61,993 bases of DNA from Armatimonadetes bacterium UBA1398 (GTDB taxonomy: Bacteria > Armatimonadota > Zipacnadia > UBA1398). Where the stretch lies: the NCBI GenBank assembly GCA_002305165.1, contig DBQI01000056.1:1-61993 (forward strand), read 5' to 3'. The position numbers and the translations under genes were made by a program. Positions 36,151 to 44,905 of this stretch are shown one piece after another (the first letter of the stretch is position 1; each line of letters opens with the position of its first letter). The notes under the pieces are model-generated. The model did no database searches. It saw nothing but the letters and a program-made list of their open reading frames with translations, and was not told the origin of the DNA.

Positions 36151-38184
36151 GTGAGCGGGGTCCGCTGGCAACGGGTGAGCCTAGTCTTCCGCAAGGAGTT
36201 GCTGGAGGCTCTCAGGGACCGGCGGAGCCTCATGGCGATGTTCGGCGTGCCGCTGCTGGTGTACCCGCTCATGATGCTGGGCATGGGCTTCCTGGTCCAG
36301 CTCGGCGCCCGCAAGCTCGCCGAGGAGCCGAGCCAGATCGTGGTTCAGGGCGCCGAGTCTCTCCCTGGGCTCGATGAGGCGATCGCCCGCAGCCCCGAGG
36401 AGCTGGAGATCTCCGTCACACCTCCGGAGCCCGCCGAGGCCCTTCGCGAAGGCGTCATCGACGCGCTGGTTACCATCTCCCCCGACGAAGGGGGGGGCGT
36501 GACCGTCGAGATCCAGCTCGACGAGTCGAAGAGCCGAAGCGCCGTCGCGGAGACCCGGATTAGGGAGCTCCTCGCCGACCTCGAGGCTGAACGAGTGGGG
36601 GATAGCTTCGAGGAACACGGGCTTGCCAGGAACCTCGCGAACCCTATCGAGATCACCTTGGCCGACGTGGCGCGGCCGGGAGCTATGGGTGGCAAGCTGC
36701 TCGGCACAATGGTCCCCGCGATGTTGCTCATCAGCGCCGCTCTGGGGGGGTTCTACCCCGCGGTCGGCGCGATCACCCGAGAGCGCGAGGTCGGCCTTGC
36801 GGAGGTCCTCTTCGTCGCCCCCATCACGCGCACGGAGCTGCTCCTCGGCAAGGTTGGCCTCGTGACCCTCGCCGCGCTCCTCACCGCTCTCCTCAACCTG
36901 GTGAGCATGGGCCTGGTCGCGTCCAAGATCGGCTCCTCGCTCACCGAAGGCACGAGCATCACTCTCGAGCCGGCGAGGGTGGCTCTGGCGTATCTCGCCG
37001 CCATGCCCGCCGTGTTGCTCCTTGCCTCAGCCGTGCTCCTGGTCGCCACCATGGCTCGGACCTATCAGGAGGCGGGACACTACTCCACGCCGGTGATGCT
37101 ACTAGGCTCCCTGCCCGCCTTCGTCGTGCTCGCCGAGCCTGACCTGACCCTACACCTCGCCGCCGTGCCCATCGTGGGAACGGCTCTCGTGATGCGCGAC
37201 GTGCTGATGGGTGAGGAGGGCGTCCTCCTGCCCGCTCTCGTGTCGGCGGCTTCGACCCTGGTGCTAGCGGCGCTGGTGGTGCGTTGGGCTGCGGCCCTCT
37301 ACTCGCCCGACCACCTGGAGGGTGGAGGCTGGACCGCGCTGAAGCCCGCGGCCCTTGCCTCTCGGGCTCGATCGGAGCAGTACGTCGCTCCTAGCCTTGG
37401 CGAGGCCCTCGGCCTCTTCCTGATCGTCCTCGTGCTGTTCTTCTACGTGGCTCCTACGGTGACGGACGTGGGCCTGGTGCAGTCCCTCGCGACGACCCAA
37501 CTGCTCGCGATCGCCCTGCCTGCCCTGGCCTACGCAGCCCTCTACGGGCGCTGGATGCCGCGCCTGCTGGCTCTCCGGCTTCCTCGCCTGGGCGGAGCAG
37601 TCGGAGGGTTGCTCATCGGCATAGGCGCCCCAGCGATCACCATTCCCAGCCTCGTGGTCCTAGAGAAGATCCTCCCGGCGCCCATCGCCGAGGCCGCCGA
37701 GATGTACCTCCCCATGACGGAGGCCATCCTGGCACGGCCCTGGCTCATGATCCCCCTCCTGTCGCTACTGCCGGCGGTCTGTGAGGAGCTCCTGTTCCGG
37801 GGCGTCATCCTCTCCGGCCTGCGCAGCCACATGAACGTTCATAGCGCCGTCGTGTTGGGCGGCATCCTGTTCGCCGCCGCACACCTCGATCTCCAGGGGA
37901 TGGTGCCGAGGACCCTCCTCGGCATCGCCCTGGGCTATCTGTTCGTGTATACGGGTTCCATCGTCCCCTCGATGTTGCTTCACGCCGCCAACAACGCCAC
38001 AGCCCTGGTGCTCGCCGTCGTCGTCGAGTCCACGGGCTCAGGCTCGGAGGTCACCGATCTCCTGACCTTACCCGGTGTGTCCACCTACCTGGCCATCGGG
38101 GTGATCTGCGTTGTGGTGGGAGCCCTTCTAGCGGCTCGAAAGGGGAGGCCGGCCACCAATGAGGCTGCCGAGCACTCCCGCTAG
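36151..38184 (+). CDS. ABC-2 permease fused to a CPBP intramembrane protease
   Basis: A 677-residue membrane protein combining two families. The first 400 residues are a NatB-like ABC-2 permease: an N-terminal helix, a periplasmic domain of about 150 residues and six helices. The last 250 residues form a CPBP (CAAX-type) glutamic intramembrane protease with EELLFRGVILSGLR near 548-561, FAAAHL near 578 and the LLHAANN motif near 611. This fusion exists in several phyla. No ATP-binding partner gene is in the window, so the partner is elsewhere. GTG start. Confidence 0.82.
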   Translation: MSGVRWQRVSLVFRKELLEALRDRRSLMAMFGVPLLVYPLMMLGMGFLVQLGARKLAEEPSQIVVQGAESLPGLDEAIARSPEELEISVTPPEPAEALREGVIDALVTISPDEGGGVTVEIQLDESKSRSAVAETRIRELLADLEAERVGDSFEEHGLARNLANPIEITLADVARPGAMGGKLLGTMVPAMLLISAALGGFYPAVGAITREREVGLAEVLFVAPITRTELLLGKVGLVTLAALLTALLNLVSMGLVASKIGSSLTEGTSITLEPARVALAYLAAMPAVLLLASAVLLVATMARTYQEAGHYSTPVMLLGSLPAFVVLAEPDLTLHLAAVPIVGTALVMRDVLMGEEGVLLPALVSAASTLVLAALVVRWAAALYSPDHLEGGGWTALKPAALASRARSEQYVAPSLGEALGLFLIVLVLFFYVAPTVTDVGLVQSLATTQLLAIALPALAYAALYGRWMPRLLALRLPRLGGAVGGLLIGIGAPAITIPSLVVLEKILPAPIAEAAEMYLPMTEAILARPWLMIPLLSLLPAVCEELLFRGVILSGLRSHMNVHSAVVLGGILFAAAHLDLQGMVPRTLLGIALGYLFVYTGSIVPSMLLHAANNATALVLAVVVESTGSGSEVTDLLTLPGVSTYLAIGVICVVVGALLAARKGRPATNEAAEHSR

Positions 38185-38536
38185 CCTCCAGGCGGCCCGC
38201 ATGGAGGCCGAGAGGCGCGCCGTAGCGGCGGGCATGGGGGAGAACGGCGCCGCGATGCTCGCCGCAGCGGTCCACGAGGCGGTCACCAATGCGATCGAGC
38301 ATGGAAACCGATCGGACCCCTCCCGCTTCGTGACAGTGGAGTTCGAGTCGAGCGAGGGCCGCCTTACTGTACGCGTGCGCGACGAGGGCCAGGGCATCCC
38401 CTCGTGCACGGACGATGAAGACATCCTCGGCGAGCGGGGCCGGGGCATGCGGCTCATGCGTGCCCTCGTCGATGAGGTGCGAATAGAGGAGGGGCGGGGC
38501 GAGGTCGTGCTGATCAAGGCGATCCAAGGCCCCTGA
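38159..38536 (+). CDS. RsbW/SpoIIAB-type serine kinase (anti-sigma-like ATPase)
   Basis: A 125-residue GHKL-fold protein of the HATPase_c_2 type, which phosphorylates anti-sigma antagonists or binds sigma factors. The N box HEAVTNAIEHGN (about 41-52), G1 box VRDEGQGI (about 80-87) and G2 box GERGRGMRLMRAL (about 96-108) are all present. It overlaps the ABC-2/CPBP gene by 26 bases, so it is coupled to it. No sigma factor or STAS antagonist is in the window, and its target is unknown. Confidence 0.85.
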   Translation: MRLPSTPASLQAARMEAERRAVAAGMGENGAAMLAAAVHEAVTNAIEHGNRSDPSRFVTVEFESSEGRLTVRVRDEGQGIPSCTDDEDILGERGRGMRLMRALVDEVRIEEGRGEVVLIKAIQGP

Positions 38537-38563
38537 TCCCTAGACCGTTAGGAGGCGAGCGCG

Positions 38564-39343
38564 TTGGCTCTGCTGCTTACCGTGGACGTAGGCAACACCT
38601 CGACCCACGCAGGCGTGTTCGAGGGTGACCAACTCCGAACCAGCTTCCGGTTCGCCACTGAGGCCCGCGTATCCGCGGACACCCTCGGCCTGCTCATGCG
38701 AGGTCTGCTCGATCTGAACGGGATCGATGCGTCCGAGGTGAGAGCCGTCTCCCTCGCCACCGTGGTGCCGCCCCTGACTCGTCGGTACGCCGAGATGTGC
38801 GAGCGCTACTTCGGAGTAGACCTTCACGTCCTCCGCGCGCAGGAGTGCGGCATTCCCATCGATTACGAGCCCCCATCGTCCGTGGGAGCAGACCGTATCG
38901 CAAACGCGGTCGCCGCCAAGGCCCGGGTAGGTGCCCCGGTGATCATCGTGGACTTCGGCACAGCCACGACCCTGGACACCCTAGACCCCCGTGGCCACTA
39001 CATCGGAGGAGCCATCACCCTGGGGCCCGAGTCGACCCTGGCGGGCCTTTACAGCCGAACCGCTCAACTCCCCATGGTGGATCTGAGCGCCCCGAGCCGC
39101 GGGATCGGCCGCAGCACCCAGGAGTCCATCCGCTCGGGCGTTGTCCACGGCATGGCCGGCATCGTCGATGGCCTGGTAAGGCGGTTCAGAGAGGAACTGG
39201 GCGCCCAGGCGCCCACCTTGGCCACGGGGGGCCTCGCCCCCATGCTGGTGCCCGTCTGCGAGACGGTCTCCGAGGTGGTGCTGGACCTCACCCTTCAGGG
39301 TATCCGCATGGTGTGGGAGAATGCCGCGGGGAGGGCTGAGTGA
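38564..39343 (+). CDS. coaX: Type III pantothenate kinase
   Basis: A 259-residue enzyme for the first step of CoA synthesis. The ATP-site DVGNTSTHAGVF is at 7-18, GADRIANAVAA near 108-118 and DFGTATTLD near 128-136, followed by GGAITLGPESTLAGLYSRTAQLP. All are CoaX hallmarks. The TTG start has AGGAGG 8 bases upstream. It follows the RsbW-like gene by 27 bases. An 80-base gap then precedes the DUF3084 gene. Confidence 0.94.
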   Translation: MALLLTVDVGNTSTHAGVFEGDQLRTSFRFATEARVSADTLGLLMRGLLDLNGIDASEVRAVSLATVVPPLTRRYAEMCERYFGVDLHVLRAQECGIPIDYEPPSSVGADRIANAVAAKARVGAPVIIVDFGTATTLDTLDPRGHYIGGAITLGPESTLAGLYSRTAQLPMVDLSAPSRGIGRSTQESIRSGVVHGMAGIVDGLVRRFREELGAQAPTLATGGLAPMLVPVCETVSEVVLDLTLQGIRMVWENAAGRAE

Positions 39344-39423
39344 GCCGATCAGCAGGCGATTCCGAGCGCGCATGGAAGTCTTGGCATGCTGGATCCCATG
39401 AGTAGGATGAGGATGCGCCAGGC

Positions 39424-40860
39424 ATGAACGTGGTTCTTATCCTGGCCGTAGTGGTGGTCAGTGGCGTCGTCGCGTACATCGGCGACATCATCGGCAAGCG
39501 GCTGGGCAAGAAGCGAGTGACCCTCTTCGGCCTCAGGCCTCGCCAGACGGCGGTGCTCATCGCCGTGGTCACGGGCTGCCTCATCACCATCGGCACCATA
39601 TGCGCCGTTGCCCTTGCCTCCAACAGCGCCCGCGTGGCCCTCTTCCACCTCGATGAGCTCTACGCCCAGATCGCCTCCGCCGAGGAGGCCGTGCGCGAGG
39701 CTCGGGAAAGCGCCGCCACGGCCCAGAGGGATCGGCAGGCCGCCCTCGATGACCTGGAGTCGAGCGAGGCCTCGCTCGCGGAGACCCAAGAGGGACTCGC
39801 CCGCGCCAGCGAAGCGCGGGAGGAGGCCCTTGTCCGTGCGGAGCAGGCGGCGGCGACGGCCCAGGGTGCGGAGCAGGAGGCTGCTGCCGCCCGGAGCGAG
39901 CTCGGCCAAGCGACCAGCCAGGTGGGGGAGCTCCGAAGGCAACAGGAGCAGTTGCAGGGCGACATCCAAGGGCTGGAGGAGGCGAGAGCCGAGGTCGAGG
40001 GACAACGCGACGCCCTCGTGGTGGAGGCCGGACGCCAGCACTTCGAGGGGAGCCTGCCCCTCTTCGGATACCGCTCCGATCTGCCCGCCCAACTCGTCGC
40101 CCTGCAGCCTGACCGCGAGCTTGCCCGTATCACCTTGGCCCAGCGAACCGACTCCGGCTCGGCGATCCGTGCACTCTACGGGCTCCTCGAGGACACGACC
40201 CGGGTGGCCCAGGCCGCCGGCACCGCGAGCTACGACTTCCCCGGGGATGGGGTTGACGCGACCACCGGCCTCGACCTGATTCTGCTAGGGGCGGAACTCC
40301 AGCCGCGAGATGACTGGCACTTCTACGATCTGGCCGAGCGCAACCAGGCCTACGACGCCTACCTGAACCGCATCGCGACGCGAGCCGCTGATCTCTCTCA
40401 GCGCGGCGAGGTCTACATCCTCTCCCGCGTCGGCCCCTATGCGGTGCCACGCAACCGGCCCGCGATCATCACCTTTGAACTGGGGTTGGTCGAGTCGGCG
40501 CGGTTGCCGGTCGGGACGGTGTTGGCGACGGAGGTCGTGACCATCGGCACGGAGCGGGACGACGTCGCCCAGGCGTGCTACCGGCTCGTCTCGATGGCGC
40601 GGGAGAGGGCCCGGGGAGGAACGGAGCCAGGCGGAACGTATCGCGGGGTCATCAACCCCCAGCTCATTCCCGATCCAACCTACTCCATGATCGAGGGGAC
40701 CGTTGCCGAGGTGCGGCGCCTGCACGGGGACCTCAGCCTCGACGCCAGACTCGCCTGCATCATCATCGCCGACCCGACATGGGATGCCAGTGAGGGCGAC
40801 CGAGGGTATCTGAACACCGATGTGCCCCTCTACCGGATCGATGTCCAGCCAGCCCTCTAG
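39424..40860 (+). CDS. DUF3084 membrane coiled-coil protein
   Basis: A 478-residue protein. The N-terminal 70 residues hold two transmembrane helices around a GKRLGKKRVTLFGLRPRQTA loop, the DUF3084 signature. A long coiled coil (about 75-205), rich in Glu, Ala and Gln, follows. The C-terminal half is a soluble domain of unknown role (LARITLAQRTDSG and the VGPYAVPRNRPAI region). The family occurs mainly in Cyanobacteria, Deinococci and related lineages. Its last 20 codons overlap the possible upstream starts of the next gene. Confidence 0.85.
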   Translation: MNVVLILAVVVVSGVVAYIGDIIGKRLGKKRVTLFGLRPRQTAVLIAVVTGCLITIGTICAVALASNSARVALFHLDELYAQIASAEEAVREARESAATAQRDRQAALDDLESSEASLAETQEGLARASEAREEALVRAEQAAATAQGAEQEAAAARSELGQATSQVGELRRQQEQLQGDIQGLEEARAEVEGQRDALVVEAGRQHFEGSLPLFGYRSDLPAQLVALQPDRELARITLAQRTDSGSAIRALYGLLEDTTRVAQAAGTASYDFPGDGVDATTGLDLILLGAELQPRDDWHFYDLAERNQAYDAYLNRIATRAADLSQRGEVYILSRVGPYAVPRNRPAIITFELGLVESARLPVGTVLATEVVTIGTERDDVAQACYRLVSMARERARGGTEPGGTYRGVINPQLIPDPTYSMIEGTVAEVRRLHGDLSLDARLACIIIADPTWDASEGDRGYLNTDVPLYRIDVQPAL

Positions 40861-40864
40861 CTCC

Positions 40865-41275
40865 ATGCGTCGAGTGGTGGCCGTGGACCCGGGCCGCCAG
40901 AAGACTGGCATCGCCGTGGTGCGCGCTGACGGAGGATGCGACCACCGCCAGGTTGTGCCGACCGCCGAAGCGCCCGTGCTGGCGCGGCGACTGCTCGCCG
41001 AGCACCAGGCCGAGGCGGTGGTGGTAGGGGACCGCACCGGTTCCAGCCCGATGGTGCAAGAGCTCCTCGCCGAACCGGCGGTCGCCCTGGTGCTGGTCGA
41101 CGAGCACCGCTCCACGGAGGAGGGGCGCCGGCTCTACCTGGACACCGTGCCGGCGCGCGGATGGTCACGACTGCTCCCGCGAGGGCTACGTGCGCCCTCC
41201 GGACCGATCGACGACTACGCGGCGTGGGTCCTGGGCCGCCGCTACTTCGACGGGCCCGGCCGACTGCCTTCCTAG
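40865..41275 (+). CDS. YqgF/RuvX-like RNase H-fold nuclease
   Basis: A 136-residue protein of the YqgF superfamily, associated with 16S rRNA 5-prime maturation or Holliday-junction-like resolvases. The first strand motif VVAVDPGRQKTGIAVV (3-18), the VVVGDRTGSSP loop near 54-64, VDEHRSTEEGRRLY near 79-92 and PIDDYAAW near 119-126 fit the fold. It is more divergent than canonical YqgF. The ATG at 40865 fits the family N-terminus; one at 40841 overlaps the DUF3084 stop. Neither has a strong ribosome site. Confidence 0.75.
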   Translation: MRRVVAVDPGRQKTGIAVVRADGGCDHRQVVPTAEAPVLARRLLAEHQAEAVVVGDRTGSSPMVQELLAEPAVALVLVDEHRSTEEGRRLYLDTVPARGWSRLLPRGLRAPSGPIDDYAAWVLGRRYFDGPGRLPS

Positions 41276-41279
41276 GTTC

Positions 41280-41303
41280 GGCGGCCCAAGGTGCGAGGCC
41301 GCC
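41280..41303 (+). terminator. Hairpin downstream of the YqgF-like gene
   Basis: GGCGGCC (41280-41286) pairs with GGCCGCC (41297-41303) around ten bases, four bases after the stop codon. A longer alternative stem, GTTCGGC with GCCGAAC, shares its edge. No T-tract. Confidence 0.55.
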
Positions 41304-41350
41304 CAATGCCGAACTCGTGAGTGACAACATCCGGTTAGGACGTGGTATCC

Positions 41351-42175
41351 ATGGAACCTATGGAAGTCGGCGTGTTCCTGTGCTCGACCGGCATCTACGA
41401 TCCGTTGAAGGCCATTGAGAAGCTCAAGGAGCTCGGTATCCGCAACTGCCAACTGCCGCCCCTCGGCGAGGAGTGGCTCAGCCCCGAGAAGGCGGAGACG
41501 GTCAAGAAGGCCCTGGCGGAGGCGGGCATCGTTCCCACCACCCAGTTCGTCGGCTTCGAGAACGAGAGCTACGCCAGCATGGCGGCCGTCGAGGAGACGG
41601 TGGGCTTCCTCTCTGAAGCGAGGCGTCCCGCGCGGATCGAACACACCAAGAAGATCATCGACTTCGCCGCCATCGTGGGAGTTCCCGCTGTGGCCGCCCA
41701 CATCGGATTCGTGCCCGAGGACGTCAGTGACCCCCGCTACATGCAGCTCGTCGAGACGGTCCGGGAGCTCTGCGATGCCTGCGCCGCCAAGGGCCTCATG
41801 TTCTCGATGGAGACCGGCCAAGAGACGGCCGAGGACATGCGCGAGTTCATCAAGACCGTCAACCGCCCTAACCTCAGGGTCAACTTCGACCCCGCGAACA
41901 TGATCCTGTACGGCAAGGACAAGCCGATCGAGGCTGTCGGCATCCTGGCCCCCTGGATCGTCTCCGTTCACTGCAAGGATGGCACGTGGCCGACGGCTGA
42001 GGGGATGCTCGGCTCGGAGACGCCCCTGGGTGAAGGGCAGGTGGACATCCCGGCCTTCATCGCCAAGCTCAAGGAGATCGGCTACACCGGACCCTTGACG
42101 ATCGAACGCGAGGCTGGCGATGATCGCATCGGTGACATCACCCGGGGTAGGGCACTCCTGGAGTCCCTCAGATAG
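41351..42175 (+). CDS. Sugar phosphate isomerase/epimerase (AP endonuclease 2-type TIM barrel)
   Basis: A 274-residue xylose isomerase-like TIM-barrel protein. Metal-binding candidates are visible: the Glu of SMETGQE near 155, Asp of NFDPANM near 182, His of SVHCKDG near 208 and the Glu of TIEREAGDD near 257. This is the COG1082 group, which interconverts sugars or inosose-type substrates; the exact reaction is not clear. The ATG at 41351 was preferred; one at 41342 is possible. It stands alone between a hairpin and the thioredoxin-like gene. Confidence 0.82.
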   Translation: MEPMEVGVFLCSTGIYDPLKAIEKLKELGIRNCQLPPLGEEWLSPEKAETVKKALAEAGIVPTTQFVGFENESYASMAAVEETVGFLSEARRPARIEHTKKIIDFAAIVGVPAVAAHIGFVPEDVSDPRYMQLVETVRELCDACAAKGLMFSMETGQETAEDMREFIKTVNRPNLRVNFDPANMILYGKDKPIEAVGILAPWIVSVHCKDGTWPTAEGMLGSETPLGEGQVDIPAFIAKLKEIGYTGPLTIEREAGDDRIGDITRGRALLESLR

Positions 42176-42207
42176 GGCTGGCGACCAGCCCGGATGGAGC
42201 GGTGTCT

Positions 42208-43710
42208 TTGTTCAGATCCCAGGTCGCGGTCCGGGTCGCGGTGTTGTGCCTGGTCCTGGCCGGCGGTTGGTGCCAAGCCCAGGATCTTCCCGGAGCCTTC
42301 GGAGAGTGGTCGGGGGGGCAGGTGCCCGAAGGCCTGCCCCTGATCGAGCCCGCCCTTGGGGCAGGGCGAGCCATCGTCCTGCACTTCACCGGGGACGCGG
42401 GGCCGGACAACGTCGCGCAGACCATCACCCTGAATGATCTGAGGGGCCGCTATGGGAACGATGTCATCTTCCTGCGCGCGGAAGACGAGACGGCGGCGGG
42501 TGACCGGCTCTTCGACGCCTTCGGGGCTGCCCGCATCCCCTCGGTGATGGTGCTCGATGCGACGGGTCACATCGTCGCCGTCTTCGAAGGTCTGACGGAT
42601 GCCGCGCCCTTGGCGGCGGCCATCGACGAAGCCAAGGCCGCGAGCCCCGCGCCGTCCGGCAGCCTGAGCGTCTACGAGCTCAGCAACCCCCTCCCCAGCC
42701 CCAAGCTCCGAGTCGATCACCCGGCGCCCGCGAGCACGCCGGCGATCCACTCGGCCCTCGAGAGCGGGCGCGCCACGCTCCTCGCCTTTCTTGGCAGCTA
42801 CTCCCGGTTCAACACGGAGCAGGAAGAGGTGCTTCGGCAACTCGAAGGCGCCCTCGAGGGGCTGGCTGCCCTAGTCGTCTCGGCCGATGAACCAGCGAAC
42901 GCCGCCGCCTTCAGCGACTACCGCGTTACCGGCGTTCCCACGCTCTTCGTGCTCTCCGCCGACGGCGTCGTGCGCGCCCACTTCGATGGGTTGACGGAAC
43001 TGACCCCTCTGGCAGCGGCTTGCGCTGACGCCCTCGCCCGGCCCGATGCGCCGCCGCGAGAGCCGGAGATCGTTGAGCCACCGGCCGCGGAACCGGAGCC
43101 TCCCGTCAACGCCCTCGCCCCCCACGTGCCGGGTGAACCGGGCGCCGATCTCGAGGTTGGACCGCCCCGCAGCCGCGATAAGGCTGATCCTCCGCTTCCG
43201 CGGGGGCCCTTCATCGATGACTCGCCACCAGCGCCCAGGGACCTCATCGCCGCCACGGACGGCGACCCGGGCAACCCACTCAGCCCCGCCGCCGGCGCGG
43301 AGTTGGCCGTGGATTCCGCGGCGAACGCGGACTACGGCCCGAGTCGCCTCGTAGATGGGCTCACCTCTGGCGATGCGGCATTCCGCCCATGGGTCTCCTC
43401 GGCGGGCCATGATCTGCCCATCGAGATCCGCATCCGGCCTAGCCGCGCCGACATCACCGCCCTGGTATTGCACCCTGCCACGGGGGCCCGGGCGCTGTTC
43501 GGCAGCCGTTGGCCGAAGACCGTCGAGGTGCTGCTCGGCACTCCCGATGGAGCGGAACCGCGCTCGCTCGGGCGATATGAGCTGCCCGCTGACGGATCGG
43601 CTTTCACGATCGACCTCCCCGATGGCGGAGTGCCGGCCATAGTGGTCCGGATCCTCGCGACTCACGGAGGGTCGGGTGCGTGTGAGATGGCGGAGATCAC
43701 GGCGAGGTAG
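42208..43710 (+). CDS. Secreted protein with two thioredoxin-like domains and a discoidin-like tail
   Basis: A 500-residue exported protein. A signal peptide of about 24 residues is followed by two thioredoxin-fold segments (about 45-145 and 170-275). Each ends in the cis-proline region (ARIPSVMVLDA and GVPTLFVLSADG), but neither has a CxxC, so redox activity is unlikely. A Pro-rich linker (280-350) leads to a beta domain (360-500) resembling F5/8 type C (discoidin) sandwiches. Adhesive or binding functions are likely. The TTG at 42208 has GGAG 9 bases upstream; a GTG six bases earlier is also possible. Confidence 0.6.
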   Translation: MFRSQVAVRVAVLCLVLAGGWCQAQDLPGAFGEWSGGQVPEGLPLIEPALGAGRAIVLHFTGDAGPDNVAQTITLNDLRGRYGNDVIFLRAEDETAAGDRLFDAFGAARIPSVMVLDATGHIVAVFEGLTDAAPLAAAIDEAKAASPAPSGSLSVYELSNPLPSPKLRVDHPAPASTPAIHSALESGRATLLAFLGSYSRFNTEQEEVLRQLEGALEGLAALVVSADEPANAAAFSDYRVTGVPTLFVLSADGVVRAHFDGLTELTPLAAACADALARPDAPPREPEIVEPPAAEPEPPVNALAPHVPGEPGADLEVGPPRSRDKADPPLPRGPFIDDSPPAPRDLIAATDGDPGNPLSPAAGAELAVDSAANADYGPSRLVDGLTSGDAAFRPWVSSAGHDLPIEIRIRPSRADITALVLHPATGARALFGSRWPKTVEVLLGTPDGAEPRSLGRYELPADGSAFTIDLPDGGVPAIVVRILATHGGSGACEMAEITAR

Positions 43711-43825
43711 ACAGGTCCGCGCCTCTCGCCAGAGAGCCATCCAGCGTGTAGCCTGTGGGGAGCCGCGGGGCACTTCCATATGTGGGCGGTCCACCTCAGC
43801 CGCACACTGAAGGAGCCACTCAACC

Positions 43826-44587
43826 ATGGAGGGGCGACAGCCCCTAGAGCAGCCTTACCTCAGCGTCGTGGTGCCTGCTTACCAGGAGGAGCGCCGAATC
43901 GGCCCCAGCCTCGACGCCATTGTGGCCCATTTGAACGCCCAACCCTACGCGACGGAGATCGTGGTGGTCGGCGACGGTTGCACCGATAACACCGCCGCTG
44001 TGGTCCGCGCGAGGGCCGAGGCGTCGCCGGTTCCTATTGCCATGCTGGACAGGGCCGAGAATCGAGGAAAGGGGTACTCGGTCCGTGAGGGGCTGCTCGC
44101 CGCGCGCGGGCGGATGCGACTGTTCTCCGACGCGGACCTCGCGACCCCCATCGATGAACTCGACCGCATGCTGGCCGTGACCCACCGGCGTGGCGCCCAG
44201 GTTGTCATCGCCAGCCGAGCCCTGCCGGAGTCCGAACTGGTGATCCGGCAGCCCTGGTACCGGGAGACCATGGGGCGGATCTTCAACCTCCTCGTGCGCG
44301 GGGCGGGGCTCACCGCGTGTCCGGACACCCAATGCGGCTTCAAGCTCCTATCCGCCGAGGCCGTCGAGCGCGTCGTGCCGCGACTTACCATCGATGGCTT
44401 CGGGTTCGATGTGGAACTGCTGTGGGTGGCGCTGAAGCAGGGCCTGGAGGTATGGCAGATCCCCGTTCGGTGGATCGACTCGCCCGCTTCCCGCGTGTCG
44501 CCCATCACCGATTCAGCACGGATGTTCCTTGATCTGCTGCAGGTCCGGTTGAACGACTGGCGCGGGCTCTACGGCAAAGGGGCATAG
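43826..44587 (+). CDS. Glycosyltransferase family 2, dolichyl/polyprenyl-phosphate type
   Basis: A 253-residue GT-A enzyme of the DPM1/ALG5-like group that makes polyprenyl-phosphate sugars. Motifs are SVVVPAYQEE near 13-22, VVVGDGCTDNT near 46-56, the metal site FSDADLATP near 99-107 and the acceptor-side QCGFKLL near 170-176. No membrane helices are present, so it is peripheral. AAGGAG is 9 bases before the ATG. The preceding 115 bases are gene-free and unremarkable. Confidence 0.9.
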   Translation: MEGRQPLEQPYLSVVVPAYQEERRIGPSLDAIVAHLNAQPYATEIVVVGDGCTDNTAAVVRARAEASPVPIAMLDRAENRGKGYSVREGLLAARGRMRLFSDADLATPIDELDRMLAVTHRRGAQVVIASRALPESELVIRQPWYRETMGRIFNLLVRGAGLTACPDTQCGFKLLSAEAVERVVPRLTIDGFGFDVELLWVALKQGLEVWQIPVRWIDSPASRVSPITDSARMFLDLLQVRLNDWRGLYGKGA

Positions 44588-44592
44588 GGGCC

Positions 44593-44621
44593 TTGCCACG
44601 GTTTGCCTAACAGGGTAGTCT
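44593..44621 (+). promoter_or_regulatory. Predicted sigma-70-type promoter of the helicase gene
   Basis: TTGCCA (44593-44598) and TAGTCT (44616-44621) are 17 bases apart, giving a start near 44628. The leader of the helicase mRNA would then be about 280 bases. Confidence 0.45.
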
Positions 44622-44627
44622 TCCGTT

Positions 44628-44905
44628 TGGTGAGAGGCCGTTGAGGCCCCACTGCGGCATTCTTGAGTACATCGAGCCGCGACATGGAACCAGTCTGGTA
44701 GACCCTAACTCGCTCACGCGAGACAGATCCCTTCCAGCGAACCCCAGCGTTGCCACCGTCCTGCTTCAAGAGTGCTGACCCCGCGATCTCGGCACGAGCC
44801 GAGGCTCTCGCCCTGGGCGAGGTCCGTAGCCGTACCGGATCCAGCTACGCCGACGTCGCGGGAGACCTACAGACTCGTTAGCTGGCGAGTGGAAAGACGT
44901 GAGTA
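44628..44905 (+). promoter_or_regulatory. Structured leader of the DEAD-box helicase gene
   Basis: This 278-base non-coding stretch holds several perfect hairpins. A small one is 44709-44713 with 44718-44722. Three tandem hairpins follow: 44788-44793 with 44798-44803 (ACGA loop), 44807-44812 with 44816-44821 (three-base loop) and 44825-44830 with 44844-44849. I see no open reading frame with a credible start. Long structured leaders are known for cold-shock RNA helicases, and autoregulation by the helicase is a reasonable inference. Confidence 0.55.

Noticed and set aside
34687..36171. Minus-strand open frame of 494 codons opposite the PH-like and esterase genes
   Set aside because: It spans two well-supported genes and their gap and has no domain-like pattern, so it is a shadow of codon bias.
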